DNA from: an uncultured Planctomycetia bacterium
GTDB lineage: Bacteria; Planctomycetota; UBA1135; GCA-002686595
Assembly: GCA_937952135.1 (NCBI GenBank)
Contig: CALFYL010000073.1
Span: forward strand, 1-64,000
Length of the DNA stretch: 64,000 nt
Reading direction: 5' to 3'
Under the pieces are notes generated by a model, which did no database searches, was not told the DNA's origin, and saw only the letters and a list, made by a program, of their open reading frames with translations. The number at the start of each line of letters is the position of its first letter. The stretch's first letter is position 1. A program made the position numbers and the translations under genes. Of the stretch, positions 43,177 to 52,589 are shown one piece after another.

Positions 43177-43398
43177 ATGAGCAGCAGCAAACGAGCCGCC
43201 CTCTCACCGAGGCGCGGTCATTCTCTCGCCCCCATGACCCGCGAGCAACTGCTCGCGAAGGCCGCTTCGGCCGAGGAGGGTCTGGCTGCGCGCCTGCGTT
43301 GGGCGCGTGAGCGCGCGGGGCTGAGTGTCCGGGCGGCTGCGCGCCGCTCGGGAGTGGCGGAATCAACGATCCGCCGGGCTGAGCGCACGGGCATCTGA
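43177..43398 (+). CDS. Small XRE-type HTH protein (copy 2)
   Basis: Identical second copy of 217-438, same start choice. Here it lies 160 bp right of the phage-phage junction, so upstream DNA differs from copy 1 only beyond the attachment core. Confidence 0.55.
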   Translation: MSSSKRAALSPRRGHSLAPMTREQLLAKAASAEEGLAARLRWARERAGLSVRAAARRSGVAESTIRRAERTGI

Positions 43399-43400
43399 CG

Positions 43401-44321
43401 GTGCTGGCGCTCGCCCAGGAGCCTTCGGGCTCCTCTCCTTGCCCTGATGTCGCTTGGCGTGGACAGAATCCCGCCGTCGACCACTCGCGCGCCGAGGATC
43501 TGCGTCGCCGCTGCGGGCACTCCTGGACCGTCGTCCAGGCCTGCTCGCGGCGCGCCGACGTGCGCCGGCTGCGCGTGATGCTGATGCTGCTGCTGCACCG
43601 CCGCTCGTGCCCGCTCCAGGCCGGCTCGCCCAAGCGCAAGTGGTACGTGCCAGGCGCGGTCGTCGGCGCCGGGATCCCTCAGCTCCAGGCTTGGTGGGAG
43701 GACACCTACCAGGAGCGGGCTCCCTCGGAGCGAACACTCCGCACGCACCTGGGCGTGCTCGAGCGCGCCGGCGCGATCGTGCGCAGTCCCGGCGAGCTCC
43801 TCGAGGGCCTCGGCTCCTGGTCGGACCACGCGCCGCCCCGACACCCCGACACGATCCACCTGATCCACCGCCGGCGCGAAGCGCAGTGGTGGTCGCGGGT
43901 CGGCTCGGCCGAGCTCGAACGGACGCCGCGCGCGCGCCACAGCGCCGCTGCGTGGTGGCGACTGTTCGCGCACTGGCGGCGCGAGGCAGCGGACCCCCAG
44001 CTCGAGCTCGACTTCGACCCGCACCTCGAGGAGCGCGATCCCTCGCGCGACCAGCGCCCGCAAGCCGTCGAGACCGCCGCGCCGCGCGCCGAGCTCCTCG
44101 ACGCCGCCGCGGCGCAGCTCGAGCCCGTCCCGATGCTCAAGGCCTGCGCAGCCGCCGGCGTCGTGATTCAGGGCCGGGCCCAGTTCCAGCTTGCGGCCGA
44201 CCCCGCGCGCTTCGCTCAGGCGCTCCGCGCTCTCGCGCGCGAGCTCCGCGCCGGCCGGCGCATTCGCAACGCCGGCGGCTGGTTGGTGTGGGTCTTCGGC
44301 CACGGGCCAGGGAGGCTGTGA
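43401..44321 (+). CDS. Winged-helix-like early protein (copy 2)
   Basis: Identical second copy of 441-1361. The 16-bp element lies at 43449-43464. Confidence 0.55.
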   Translation: MLALAQEPSGSSPCPDVAWRGQNPAVDHSRAEDLRRRCGHSWTVVQACSRRADVRRLRVMLMLLLHRRSCPLQAGSPKRKWYVPGAVVGAGIPQLQAWWEDTYQERAPSERTLRTHLGVLERAGAIVRSPGELLEGLGSWSDHAPPRHPDTIHLIHRRREAQWWSRVGSAELERTPRARHSAAAWWRLFAHWRREAADPQLELDFDPHLEERDPSRDQRPQAVETAAPRAELLDAAAAQLEPVPMLKACAAAGVVIQGRAQFQLAADPARFAQALRALARELRAGRRIRNAGGWLVWVFGHGPGRL

Positions 44322-44569
44322 TGCGACGGCAGTACGACACGAGAGTGACGGTCGAGCTGCGTGCCCTCGCGCGCGCGCTCAAGGCGCGCCGAACGGCGCT
44401 GAAGCTCGGGCTGCGCGAGGCGGCGCAGTCCATCGGCGTGAGCGCCGCGACGCTTTCGCGCGTCGAGCGCGGGCACATGGTGGAGCTGCACTGCTACCTG
44501 CTGTTCAACGACTGGCTGCAGCGCGGACCGTTCGGCGCTGCGCCTCTGCCGCGCGAGGCTGCGCTATGA
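44321..44569 (+). CDS. Cro-like XRE HTH protein (copy 2)
   Basis: Identical second copy of 1361-1609. Confidence 0.65.
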   Translation: MRRQYDTRVTVELRALARALKARRTALKLGLREAAQSIGVSAATLSRVERGHMVELHCYLLFNDWLQRGPFGAAPLPREAAL

Positions 44570-45033
44570 CCGGCCCCAACTTCGTGGCGCCCGAGGGCGA
44601 GGTCCTGATCGACGGCGTGCCGAACCGGATCGGCGTGCACGAGCCCGAGCCGCGCGTCGAGGCGTACGTGCTGCCGGACACGGAAGACCCGCCGGACGCG
44701 GATGCAGGGCGCTTCGACGAGCGCGTCGCCTACAGCCGCAGGCCCTCCGCGCTGATCGGATTGCCGGGGGAGCCGCCTCCAAAGGTCGAGGAGCTGCCCT
44801 ACGTCCCCGGCCACCGCGCGCCGAGCGGGCCCGAGGCCGAGACGCTCGTGCACATCGACGTGCTCGGGGCCCAGCTCGAGGCGCTGCTGCGCGCCATGGA
44901 GCTCGCGGACGGGGCCTACCCCTACGAGTTCGTGCCGCCGGGTTGCGACAAGACCTGGATCGCGGAGGCGCGCCGGCAGCTCCAGCTCGGGCTGATGTGC
45001 GCCAGGCGCGCCGTGGTGCAGGGCGCATGGTGA
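44566..45033 (+). CDS. Acb2/Tad1-like domain protein (copy 2)
   Basis: Identical second copy of 1606-2073. Two gene copies per array could raise the dose of the predicted anti-CBASS sponge. Confidence 0.6.
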   Translation: MTGPNFVAPEGEVLIDGVPNRIGVHEPEPRVEAYVLPDTEDPPDADAGRFDERVAYSRRPSALIGLPGEPPPKVEELPYVPGHRAPSGPEAETLVHIDVLGAQLEALLRAMELADGAYPYEFVPPGCDKTWIAEARRQLQLGLMCARRAVVQGAW

Positions 45034-45329
45034 CGCTCGAGCGTGGAGTCGCGTGCGACATCAGCCTGGGCGTGATCCTCTTCGTCGACTGCGGTTGGCG
45101 GCAGATGAGGCTCGCGCCGGTGCTCGGCGCGCCGCAGGAGTGCTCTTTTGCGGTGCCCTACGCGCTCGGCGGCTGGGCGCTGAACGAGGTCGACTGGTGG
45201 CGCGCCGAGGCGCACATCCTGCGCTGCGACGGTGGCTGGCTCGCGCTGTACCGCCTGGAGAACTGGAGCTCGCTCATCGAGCACGCGCTGAGCGCTCCCG
45301 CGCGCGAAGACAGGCTGGCGCTGCCATGA
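45027..45329 (+). CDS. Hypothetical early protein (copy 2)
   Basis: Identical second copy of 2067-2369. Confidence 0.6.
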   Translation: MVTLERGVACDISLGVILFVDCGWRQMRLAPVLGAPQECSFAVPYALGGWALNEVDWWRAEAHILRCDGGWLALYRLENWSSLIEHALSAPAREDRLALP

Positions 45330-45865
45330 CCGGTGCACCGGTGTTCTTCGTCGACGGTCGCCCGCGCCCGCAGGGGAGCAAGGACGCGCTCGCGCCGGGC
45401 GTCGTCCGCGAGCGCTCGCCGCACCTGAAGGCCTGGCGCCGACGCGTCGCCGCCACCGCGCGCGCCGCCGGCTGGAACGCCAGGCCCTCGGACACGCCGC
45501 CGGACAAGCCGGCGGCCGTGGGGATCGTGTTCGTAATGCGACGTCCCAAATCGCACTACACGCCCAAGGGAAAGCTGCGCGACTCCGCGCCGGCCTTCCC
45601 GGACACGCCGCCGGACATCGACAAGCTCACGCGCGCGATCCTGGACGCGCTCACGGGCGTCTGCTGGCCCGACGACGGGCGCGTGATCGTGGCGCGCCTG
45701 GTGAAGGTCTACGGGCCGCGCGAGGGCGTGGGCGTCCTCGTCTCGCACGCCGCGCCGGTCAAGGCCGGCTCGGCCGACCTGCGCGTGCGACCGGGCCACG
45801 AGATCGAGGACCTGCTGCCGACTCTCGACTGGTGGCCCGCGCCGACGCCGCGCGCGAGCGGCTGA
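45326..45865 (+). CDS. rusA: RusA-family resolvase (copy 2)
   Basis: Identical second copy of 2366-2905. The terminator-like hairpin follows at 45922-45952. Confidence 0.88.
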   Translation: MTGAPVFFVDGRPRPQGSKDALAPGVVRERSPHLKAWRRRVAATARAAGWNARPSDTPPDKPAAVGIVFVMRRPKSHYTPKGKLRDSAPAFPDTPPDIDKLTRAILDALTGVCWPDDGRVIVARLVKVYGPREGVGVLVSHAAPVKAGSADLRVRPGHEIEDLLPTLDWWPAPTPRASG

Positions 45866-46089
45866 GCCTCAGCCACAGCACTGGCCGGCGGGCTTCGTTC
45901 TTCTCCCGCAGGTCACAGACGGGCGGCTTCGGGTGGGGGACCCGGAGCCGCCTGTCGCCTGATGCCGTGCTCGCCGGACGGCGTCGGGTCGCCCGCAAGG
46001 CGTCAACCTCAACTGCGTGGCGTGCCGCGCTCCGCCGGCAGTTCTGCCGCGTTTGCTCCACGGATCTGCCAACGCCATGATGTTGCTAG

Positions 46090-46500
46090 ATGGCGAGGCG
46101 CAAGTCCCCGGCGGAGATCAGCTCGGCAACCGCGCTCGAGTATCAGAAGATCGAGGCTGGCAAGGCTGTAGCCCTGGGAATTGTGGGGCTCATCGGCAAG
46201 CTCGGGTGGCCCCTCGCTGCATTTCTCAGTGTGCGCGAGCTTGCCGGACGGCAGACGGATGCGAATCTGCTTCTCGCGCTGCTGTCAGATGTCACCGGGG
46301 CCGACCGCACCGCGTTGATGCTGAGCTGGGCGGTCACAATCGTTTCGGGTGGGTTCGCCTACCATTGGCGGGCGCTGTACCTAGCCAAGATCGAACAGAT
46401 CGGCAGTCTGCGCGCGGCTTACGAGAGGTCTGTGGATCCGTCTCGTTCCTCAAGTGGCCTGGCTCCGACGGGCGAAACCCCTTCCGAGGTGACACCGTGA
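46090..46500 (+). CDS. Two-helix membrane protein, possible holin (copy 2)
   Basis: Identical second copy of 3130-3540. Confidence 0.55.
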   Translation: MARRKSPAEISSATALEYQKIEAGKAVALGIVGLIGKLGWPLAAFLSVRELAGRQTDANLLLALLSDVTGADRTALMLSWAVTIVSGGFAYHWRALYLAKIEQIGSLRAAYERSVDPSRSSSGLAPTGETPSEVTP

Positions 46501-47063
46501 GCACCGAACACGCGATCGCGAACGTCCTGATCACCACCGTCTCCGGCGCACTCCTGACGCGGCTCTACTTCCGCGAGTACAAGGAGCTGCTGACGCACCG
46601 CATGCGCGCGAAGCTCTTCACGCTGCGCGACACCCTGTTCCAGCACGCCGTGGCCGGCAGGGTCCCGTTCAACAGTCACGCCTACGCAGAGCTGCGAGAG
46701 CGGATCAACGCATCCATCCGGGTGGCCGAGCAGATCAACCTGATCGAGGTTTCGGTCGTGCACGAACTCTCAACCCGCCGGCCGGACATGCAGGCGGCCA
46801 ACACGGCCTTTCACCAGCGTTGGGCGGAGGCGCTTGAGCTTCTAGACGCACCTGCGAAGGACGTCGTGGTGGGACTGAAGCGCCAGCACGACGAGATCCT
46901 TGTTCGCAAGCTGGTGTTCTCCTCGCTCGGCGCGGCGACACTCGCGGTGCTGTTCGTCGCCGTCCGCGAGCTCGTGATTCGCACCCCGAGGCAGATTGCC
47001 CAAATGCGGCGCCCGGACCTCGAGTTCTGGGCCACCCGGCTACCTCACCAGACCGCGACCTAG
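46497..47063 (+). CDS. Membrane-associated protein (copy 2)
   Basis: Identical second copy of 3537-4103. The non-coding interval 4104-4466 recurs at 47064-47426. Confidence 0.55.
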   Translation: MSTEHAIANVLITTVSGALLTRLYFREYKELLTHRMRAKLFTLRDTLFQHAVAGRVPFNSHAYAELRERINASIRVAEQINLIEVSVVHELSTRRPDMQAANTAFHQRWAEALELLDAPAKDVVVGLKRQHDEILVRKLVFSSLGAATLAVLFVAVRELVIRTPRQIAQMRRPDLEFWATRLPHQTAT

Positions 47064-47426
47064 GGTCCGACTTCGACTCTGTCGGCCGCGCTGGCCGCCT
47101 GCCGTGGCGCGCCTTGCACGATCGCGCCTCCGCTGGGCGTCCGCGTCCTGGCGGGGCTCGGCGCGATCCTGCGCGCTCCTGAGAGGCCGCGCGGGCGTAG
47201 ACCGGTTTTCGCTTCAGATTCGAGGCGCCCCGGCCGGTGCACAACCCGTGGACAACGTGTCTAGCGCGTCGAGTTCGTGCGGAGATCGCGTCGCGAAGTT
47301 GCCAGGGTAATAGAACAGGGTTGAACAACTGAACGAGAGATGTGTTCAGAGAGCGGGCCCCGCTCCCCTTGAACCTCCAGCGCTCGAGCTGGTTGGAGCC
47401 CGCGCGCTCTGGCAGGCTGAGCGTCC

Positions 47427-47792
47427 ATGACGGCAGCGCAGCACGGTGGCTCACCTTCCACGCCCCCGCACGCCTCACACCTCGTCTCGGTCACGCACCT
47501 GCGCACGGGGGAGGTCCGAGCCGAGCTCCGGCTCTTGCCGCGCTCGAGCGCGCTCGCGGGCTCGCGGCGCTCTCGCTTCTCGCTCACACCCCAGGAGCTG
47601 CACGACGGCGTGCGCGCGCTGGGAGTCCTCCTGCGCGCGCGTCTCTACCCTCTGATGCCCGAGGCGCGCTCTCACCTGCAGCCAGAGGCTTCAGAGGGGC
47701 GGAAAGCCGCGGAGGCGGCCGAGCCGCGGCCCTGTGACTTCCCGCTGCTCGACGAGCTCGACGACTTCGACCCCGACGAGGACCTCGACTAG
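47427..47792 (+). CDS. Hypothetical protein with acidic tail (copy 2)
   Basis: Identical second copy of 4467-4832. The convergent hairpin recurs at 47848-47883. Confidence 0.45.
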   Translation: MTAAQHGGSPSTPPHASHLVSVTHLRTGEVRAELRLLPRSSALAGSRRSRFSLTPQELHDGVRALGVLLRARLYPLMPEARSHLQPEASEGRKAAEAAEPRPCDFPLLDELDDFDPDEDLD

Positions 47793-47987
47793 CCAGGCTC
47801 AGGTCGAGCCGGCTCGAGCGCGCGCGGCAGGCGGTTGGGTAACGAGAGCGGCCGCCGCGGGCTGTTACCCCCGCGACGGCCGCGCTTCTCCTCTGCCCAT
47901 CATGCTCTCGTCACGTCGCGCCGGCATGCGCTCCGGCACGCGCGCATCGTAGGCGCGCGCCGTGTCCACGCCAAGCGACACGCGGCG

Positions 47988-48296
47988 CTAGAGCAGCGGG
48001 TCGACGCGGAACGCGCCGCGGTGCGTGTGGCGGGGCGCACCGTCCTTCATCCAATGGCCCTGGTACTCCCACTTGCCCGCCTCGTTCAGGTCGCCCGCCT
48101 GTGTGACGTACTGCAACATTCCGTCGCCTCCACCCGACGTAAGCGACGCTTGTTTGAGTTGTGTAGGACCTGACGGGCCTCGGATGCTCATCTCCAGGCT
48201 GGTTGAGGTGGAGAGGTCTTCGGGGGTTCCGTCGCTCCGCACGGCGCGAATGATCAGAGCCACACCGGTCTGTCCGAGCGGGATTGCTTGGGTCAT
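47988..48296 (-). CDS. Small fibre-operon protein (copy 2)
   Basis: Identical second copy of 5028-5336. Confidence 0.6.
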   Translation of the reverse strand: MTQAIPLGQTGVALIIRAVRSDGTPEDLSTSTSLEMSIRGPSGPTQLKQASLTSGGGDGMLQYVTQAGDLNEAGKWEYQGHWMKDGAPRHTHRGAFRVDPLL

Positions 48297-50878
48297 GGAT
48301 CGATCTCCAGAGTCTGTTGGACCGCGGAGGGCGCGGTCAGGGTCCGCGCTGTTGCGGAGTAGGCCAGCAGGCGCTGGCGGTGGATGGAGGGCGCAGTCAG
48401 GTCGCTGCGCACCTCGTGGTCGAACATTCGTGCACGGCGCGAGACGGCGGACGGTGCGACAAGCGTCGTGATCAGCGACAGCGCGGCCGACACCCCGTCG
48501 ATCGTGCCGTCCGGCGCGCTGAACGCCGCGGCGATGGGGGCCGAGCCGAGGTCGCGCGAGAGCTCGCCCGGCGGAGCGAAGAACGCCGCCGCCGCGGGCT
48601 CGCCGCCGAAGATGAACCCTGCTTCGACTGCGCCGTCGGGTGCGGCGAACGCCGCGGCCGCGGGCGCGCCGTCGAGCGAGGCCTCGATCGAGCCGGCAGG
48701 CGCGCTCAGAGCAAGCACGAGCGGAGCTGCGGCGACGCGGATCTCGACCTCGACCGCGCCGGCGGGCGCAGCGAGAGCGGCCGTCGCGGGCTCCAGGTCC
48801 AGCGTGCGCTCGAAGCTCAGGGTGCCGCGCGGGACCGCGAAGGTGCTCGCGAGCGTGGCGGCATCGAGCTCGCGCGACGCCTGCCCAGCCGGCGCGGCGA
48901 ACGATGCGAGCGCCGGCTCGAGGTCCACGGTGCGCTCGAGGCTCACGCTGCCGGCGGGCGCGAGGAGCGCGGCCGCGATGCTCGGCCCGTCCACGCTGAA
49001 CAAGAGCGAGCCGTCCGGCGTCGCGAACAGCAGCGAGTAGCGGTCGGCGTCGAGCTCGCGCGAGGCCTGGCCCGTGGGCGCGTCGAACGAGGCGACGATC
49101 GCAGAGCCGTCGAGACTCTTCCCGATCACCGTGGACCCCGCGGGCGCGCGGAACGACAGCGCCATGCGCGCGAGCTGCACCGTGCGTGGCGCGTCCACCG
49201 TTCCGTCCATCGCGGCGAAGGGCGCGACGATGCTCGAGCCGTCGAGCGCGAGCGGCGCCGTCACCGAACCGTCGGGCGCGACCAGCGCGGCAGAGAGCAC
49301 CTCACCGAAGACGTTGAGACCGCCGCCGAACACGACTTCGCCCGGCGGCGCTTCGAAGAGCTCGAGCGCCGGCGCGCCGAACAGCGAGCCCGCGAGCGGC
49401 TGGGGCCACGGCGGGTAGTTCGCATTGACGTTCGTCAGCGCGTTGATCCCCGCGGCCGACAGCCGGCTCCCCGAGCCCGTGCCGTAGGGCGGGCCCGCGT
49501 TGGGGTTGTTCGGGTCGGCGTAGTCGCCGTAGCTCGTGCCGTTGAACCCCGGGTGCGAGCTCACCGGCGAGGGAAGCGGCGGCGAGAGGAAACGCACCTC
49601 GCCGTTGTCGAGCGGTCCGCCGAGGTTGCCGCCCGAGCTCCAGGCCCAGAGACCGAACACCGGCCGGCTCGCTGTGACGTCGAACAGCCCGAGCTCGACG
49701 AGCTCGACGCCGCTGATCGCGATCGGGTACGTGGGATTCGGCCACGGCGCGTCGACCGTGCCCACGAAGTTCTCCAGGCGGAAGCGCTTGGTCGTGAACG
49801 CAGTGCCGGCGAGCGGGAAGGGCGCGTAGTCGAACGTCCCCACGGTCGTGTGGATGCCCTGACCCGCCACGCTCCACAGCACGATCATGCCGGAGCGGCA
49901 CTGATCCGCGCGGCAGTCGCGCATGATCACTTCGCCGAGGAAGCCGGCAATCGTGAACGCCGCGCCGCCGTTGCCGCCGGCCTTCGTCGCGACGCAGTTC
50001 TCGATCAGCACCGTGCCGAAGCCCGGCGGCCCGCCTGCGGCGTCCGTGTTGACCTGGCTGCGACCCACGATCTGGATGAAGGTCCGCCCCAGTCGCGCGC
50101 TTCCCAGTCCTGCGTTCGAGGTGTTGTAGCAGTCGATCGCACGGAAGCCGCCCTGGGGCGCGTCGACGTAGATCGAGTGCTCGTTTGCAGTGGGGAAGCG
50201 GCAGCGCTGGAAGTCCCAGCGCGCGTACGCGCCGCGCAGCGCGCTCTTGGTGTCGTCGCCGCCCCCGTAGGTGCCGGCGCCGATGAACTGCACGTCCCAG
50301 AACTCGAACAGACCGTGCCGCTCCGCGTCGCCGATGGGCGTGTCCCAGATGTAGAGCCCGCCCTCGTAGTGCAGCTCGAGCTGCTCGAAGCGCATCGAGA
50401 CCGGGCCGTGCGCGAAGGTGACGCCGGAGTTGTTGCGCACGTAGCCCGAGACCTTGAAGCCGCGGACCTTCGCCGGCGCGCTCGGGATCTGACTGCGGAT
50501 CGTCAGGTCGCGGATCTGCTGGAAGGGGCCCGTCGCCGGCCCCCAGTACGCGCAGTAAATCTTGCCGACGTCGGTGCCTCCGACGCTCACGCCGGCGAGG
50601 TCACTGCCGGGCCCGATCTCGATGATCTGGTTCGGAGCCGCGCGTCGAATCGCGTCGGCGAGCGCGCGGTCGTCGAGGGGGAGGTTGTAGCGCGTGTCGC
50701 GGTCGAAGATCACCCCGTCGAGCAAGCGCACGATCCGGTACGTGTTCGGCTGCGCCGGGTAGGCAGGGTTCAGCTCGACCCGCCAGGTGGCGGGCTCGCT
50801 GTACGTGTCGCCTCGCAGCACGCTGCCGGCGGGCGCCGCGAACGCGAGGCCGACGGGGCTGCCGTCGACCGTCGTCAT
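48293..50878 (-). CDS. Tail spike with beta-helix and repeats (copy 2)
   Basis: Identical second copy of 5333-7918. The short tandem repeats show the same number and order, with no sign of repeat-number drift between copies. Confidence 0.75.
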   Translation of the reverse strand: MTTVDGSPVGLAFAAPAGSVLRGDTYSEPATWRVELNPAYPAQPNTYRIVRLLDGVIFDRDTRYNLPLDDRALADAIRRAAPNQIIEIGPGSDLAGVSVGGTDVGKIYCAYWGPATGPFQQIRDLTIRSQIPSAPAKVRGFKVSGYVRNNSGVTFAHGPVSMRFEQLELHYEGGLYIWDTPIGDAERHGLFEFWDVQFIGAGTYGGGDDTKSALRGAYARWDFQRCRFPTANEHSIYVDAPQGGFRAIDCYNTSNAGLGSARLGRTFIQIVGRSQVNTDAAGGPPGFGTVLIENCVATKAGGNGGAAFTIAGFLGEVIMRDCRADQCRSGMIVLWSVAGQGIHTTVGTFDYAPFPLAGTAFTTKRFRLENFVGTVDAPWPNPTYPIAISGVELVELGLFDVTASRPVFGLWAWSSGGNLGGPLDNGEVRFLSPPLPSPVSSHPGFNGTSYGDYADPNNPNAGPPYGTGSGSRLSAAGINALTNVNANYPPWPQPLAGSLFGAPALELFEAPPGEVVFGGGLNVFGEVLSAALVAPDGSVTAPLALDGSSIVAPFAAMDGTVDAPRTVQLARMALSFRAPAGSTVIGKSLDGSAIVASFDAPTGQASRELDADRYSLLFATPDGSLLFSVDGPSIAAALLAPAGSVSLERTVDLEPALASFAAPAGQASRELDAATLASTFAVPRGTLSFERTLDLEPATAALAAPAGAVEVEIRVAAAPLVLALSAPAGSIEASLDGAPAAAAFAAPDGAVEAGFIFGGEPAAAAFFAPPGELSRDLGSAPIAAAFSAPDGTIDGVSAALSLITTLVAPSAVSRRARMFDHEVRSDLTAPSIHRQRLLAYSATARTLTAPSAVQQTLEIDP

Positions 50879-50884
50879 CGTGCG

Positions 50885-51328
50885 TCAGCCGAGCTGGACC
50901 AAGCCTGCGGCGTTGGGGCGCAGCGTGACGTCGCTGCCGGTCCCGTTGAACGGGAAGCCGCTGTCCCACCACGCGAGCGGGATGCGCTGCGCGTCGCTCG
51001 CGCCCGTCTCGATGTAGAACACCGCGCCGATCGCCTCGTTCGGCGCGCTCAGCCCGCCGAGGCCAGCGAAGGTCACGTTGCCGGCGACGAGCTCGACGCG
51101 GTTAGCGACCGCGTTCTCGAACACGGACCGGCCACCGACCGTCTGGTCGGCGTAGCCGCTGCCGTTGTAGGTGTTCATCGTCGAGAACTCGGCCAACGTG
51201 TTCGCGTTGCGCTCCGAGCCGGCGGTGCTGCCCGTGCGCACCAGGCGCACCTTCACGGTTGCGCTCGCCCAGTTGATTCCACTCTCAGCGGCGAGGCGCT
51301 TGGCCTCGTTGTAGACGAAGTTCGCCAT
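50885..51328 (-). CDS. Small tail fibre-associated protein (copy 2)
   Basis: Identical second copy of 7925-8368. Confidence 0.6.
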   Translation of the reverse strand: MANFVYNEAKRLAAESGINWASATVKVRLVRTGSTAGSERNANTLAEFSTMNTYNGSGYADQTVGGRSVFENAVANRVELVAGNVTFAGLGGLSAPNEAIGAVFYIETGASDAQRIPLAWWDSGFPFNGTGSDVTLRPNAAGLVQLG

Positions 51329-51390
51329 GTCGTCGGTGCTCCCTGTGCGGGAGAACCTACGCCACGGCGCGCCCGTATGTCCACGCCAAG

Positions 51391-51810
51391 CTACTTCGCC
51401 TTGGGCCGTGCTTTGCGGCCCGTCCGGCGCTGCGCCGTCTCGATCGCCTGCGCCACCGACAGCGTGCCCGTGGCAACGCGAGGCTTCGGCGTGTGGTCGT
51501 CGGTCAGCCCGCAGAGCCAGTCGGTGCTGACGTCGTAGGCGATTGCCAGGCGCACGAGCGTCGCGACGCTCAGGCCGGACGCTGCGGTGCCTCGACCTCC
51601 CGCGGCCTGGCCGCTCTCGATGCGGTAGATGTTCTGCCGGGGCAGGCCCGTCTTCTCCTGGACCTCGAGCACGCTCATGTGGAGCTGCTCGCGCCGCTTG
51701 CGCGCGCGTTGGCCGAGTCCGTCGACGTTCCACAGCCGCGGACCCCGCGCCGCGGCGGTCTTCGAGGCCTTCGAAGTGGGGGAGGACGCTGTCGCTTGGC
51801 GGTTCTTCAT
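51391..51810 (-). CDS. Repressor-like XRE HTH protein (copy 2)
   Basis: Identical second copy of 8431-8850, with the same flanking 16-bp elements (51379-51394, 51791-51806, 51874-51889). Confidence 0.7.
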   Translation of the reverse strand: MKNRQATASSPTSKASKTAAARGPRLWNVDGLGQRARKRREQLHMSVLEVQEKTGLPRQNIYRIESGQAAGGRGTAASGLSVATLVRLAIAYDVSTDWLCGLTDDHTPKPRVATGTLSVAQAIETAQRRTGRKARPKAK

Positions 51811-51910
51811 GCCGCCACAAGTACCACGGCTGCGCGAGCTTGGGTAGATCTGCGGAAGTTCCGTGCGCTTTCGGTCGCTTGGCGGTGACAGGCGAGCTAC
51901 AACTCCGCCC

Positions 51911-52045
51911 ATGGACACCATCGCTGTCGCGGCCCGCGCGCTGCTCCTCCTGCGCACGCTGATCCGCGTGATCACCTGGCCCGCCCGCGAGCTCTGGGCG
52001 TGGTCCGAGGCCTTCATGGACTGCCTCGACGGAGAGCCCCTGTGA
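51911..52045 (+). CDS. Small membrane-associated early protein (copy 2)
   Basis: Identical second copy of 8951-9085. Confidence 0.45.
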   Translation: MDTIAVAARALLLLRTLIRVITWPARELWAWSEAFMDCLDGEPL

Positions 52046-52281
52046 AGCCGCCCCTTCACGCCAAGCGACTGCGGGCGCTGCTGCGTCAGGCCAACTGGCG
52101 CGACGAGCAACTCGCCGTCGAGGCCGCCGTGAGCGCGCGGACGATCTCCGACATCCGTCGAGGCTGCACGCGCTCGGTGCGGCCGGCGACTGCGCGCTGC
52201 ATCGCAGCGGCGTTCAGCGCGGAGCTGAAGCGGCCCGTCACGCCCGAGTACATCGCCGGCGACCCGACCGCGGAGCACTAG
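52042..52281 (+). CDS. Small XRE-like HTH protein (copy 2)
   Basis: Identical second copy of 9082-9321. Confidence 0.6.
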   Translation: MKPPLHAKRLRALLRQANWRDEQLAVEAAVSARTISDIRRGCTRSVRPATARCIAAAFSAELKRPVTPEYIAGDPTAEH

Positions 52282-52283
52282 CC

Positions 52284-52589
52284 GTGATCCCGAGCTACGT
52301 GGTCGACCGCTACGCGCTGCGCGCGCCGATCCGGCGCTGCCGCTACTGCCGCAAGCACGTCGTCTTCCACAGCGCGCTCGGGATGTTCGTGGTCCTCGAC
52401 GTCGCCGGCCAAGAGCCGACTTCCTCCCCAACTCACGTGCGCCTCCCTCTCCACGCGCCGCACTGCTCGGCGCGCCGGCGCACGACTCCCAAGCCTGATC
52501 CCTCTCCCGCTCCTCTCGCAGCCCATGAAGACCGCCAAGAAGAACCGCGCGCTGCAACCGCCGGCCCCGCACAGCTCGACCTCTGGTGA
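52284..52589 (+). CDS. Small Cys/His protein (copy 2)
   Basis: Identical second copy of 9324-9629. Confidence 0.45.
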   Translation: MIPSYVVDRYALRAPIRRCRYCRKHVVFHSALGMFVVLDVAGQEPTSSPTHVRLPLHAPHCSARRRTTPKPDPSPAPLAAHEDRQEEPRAATAGPAQLDLW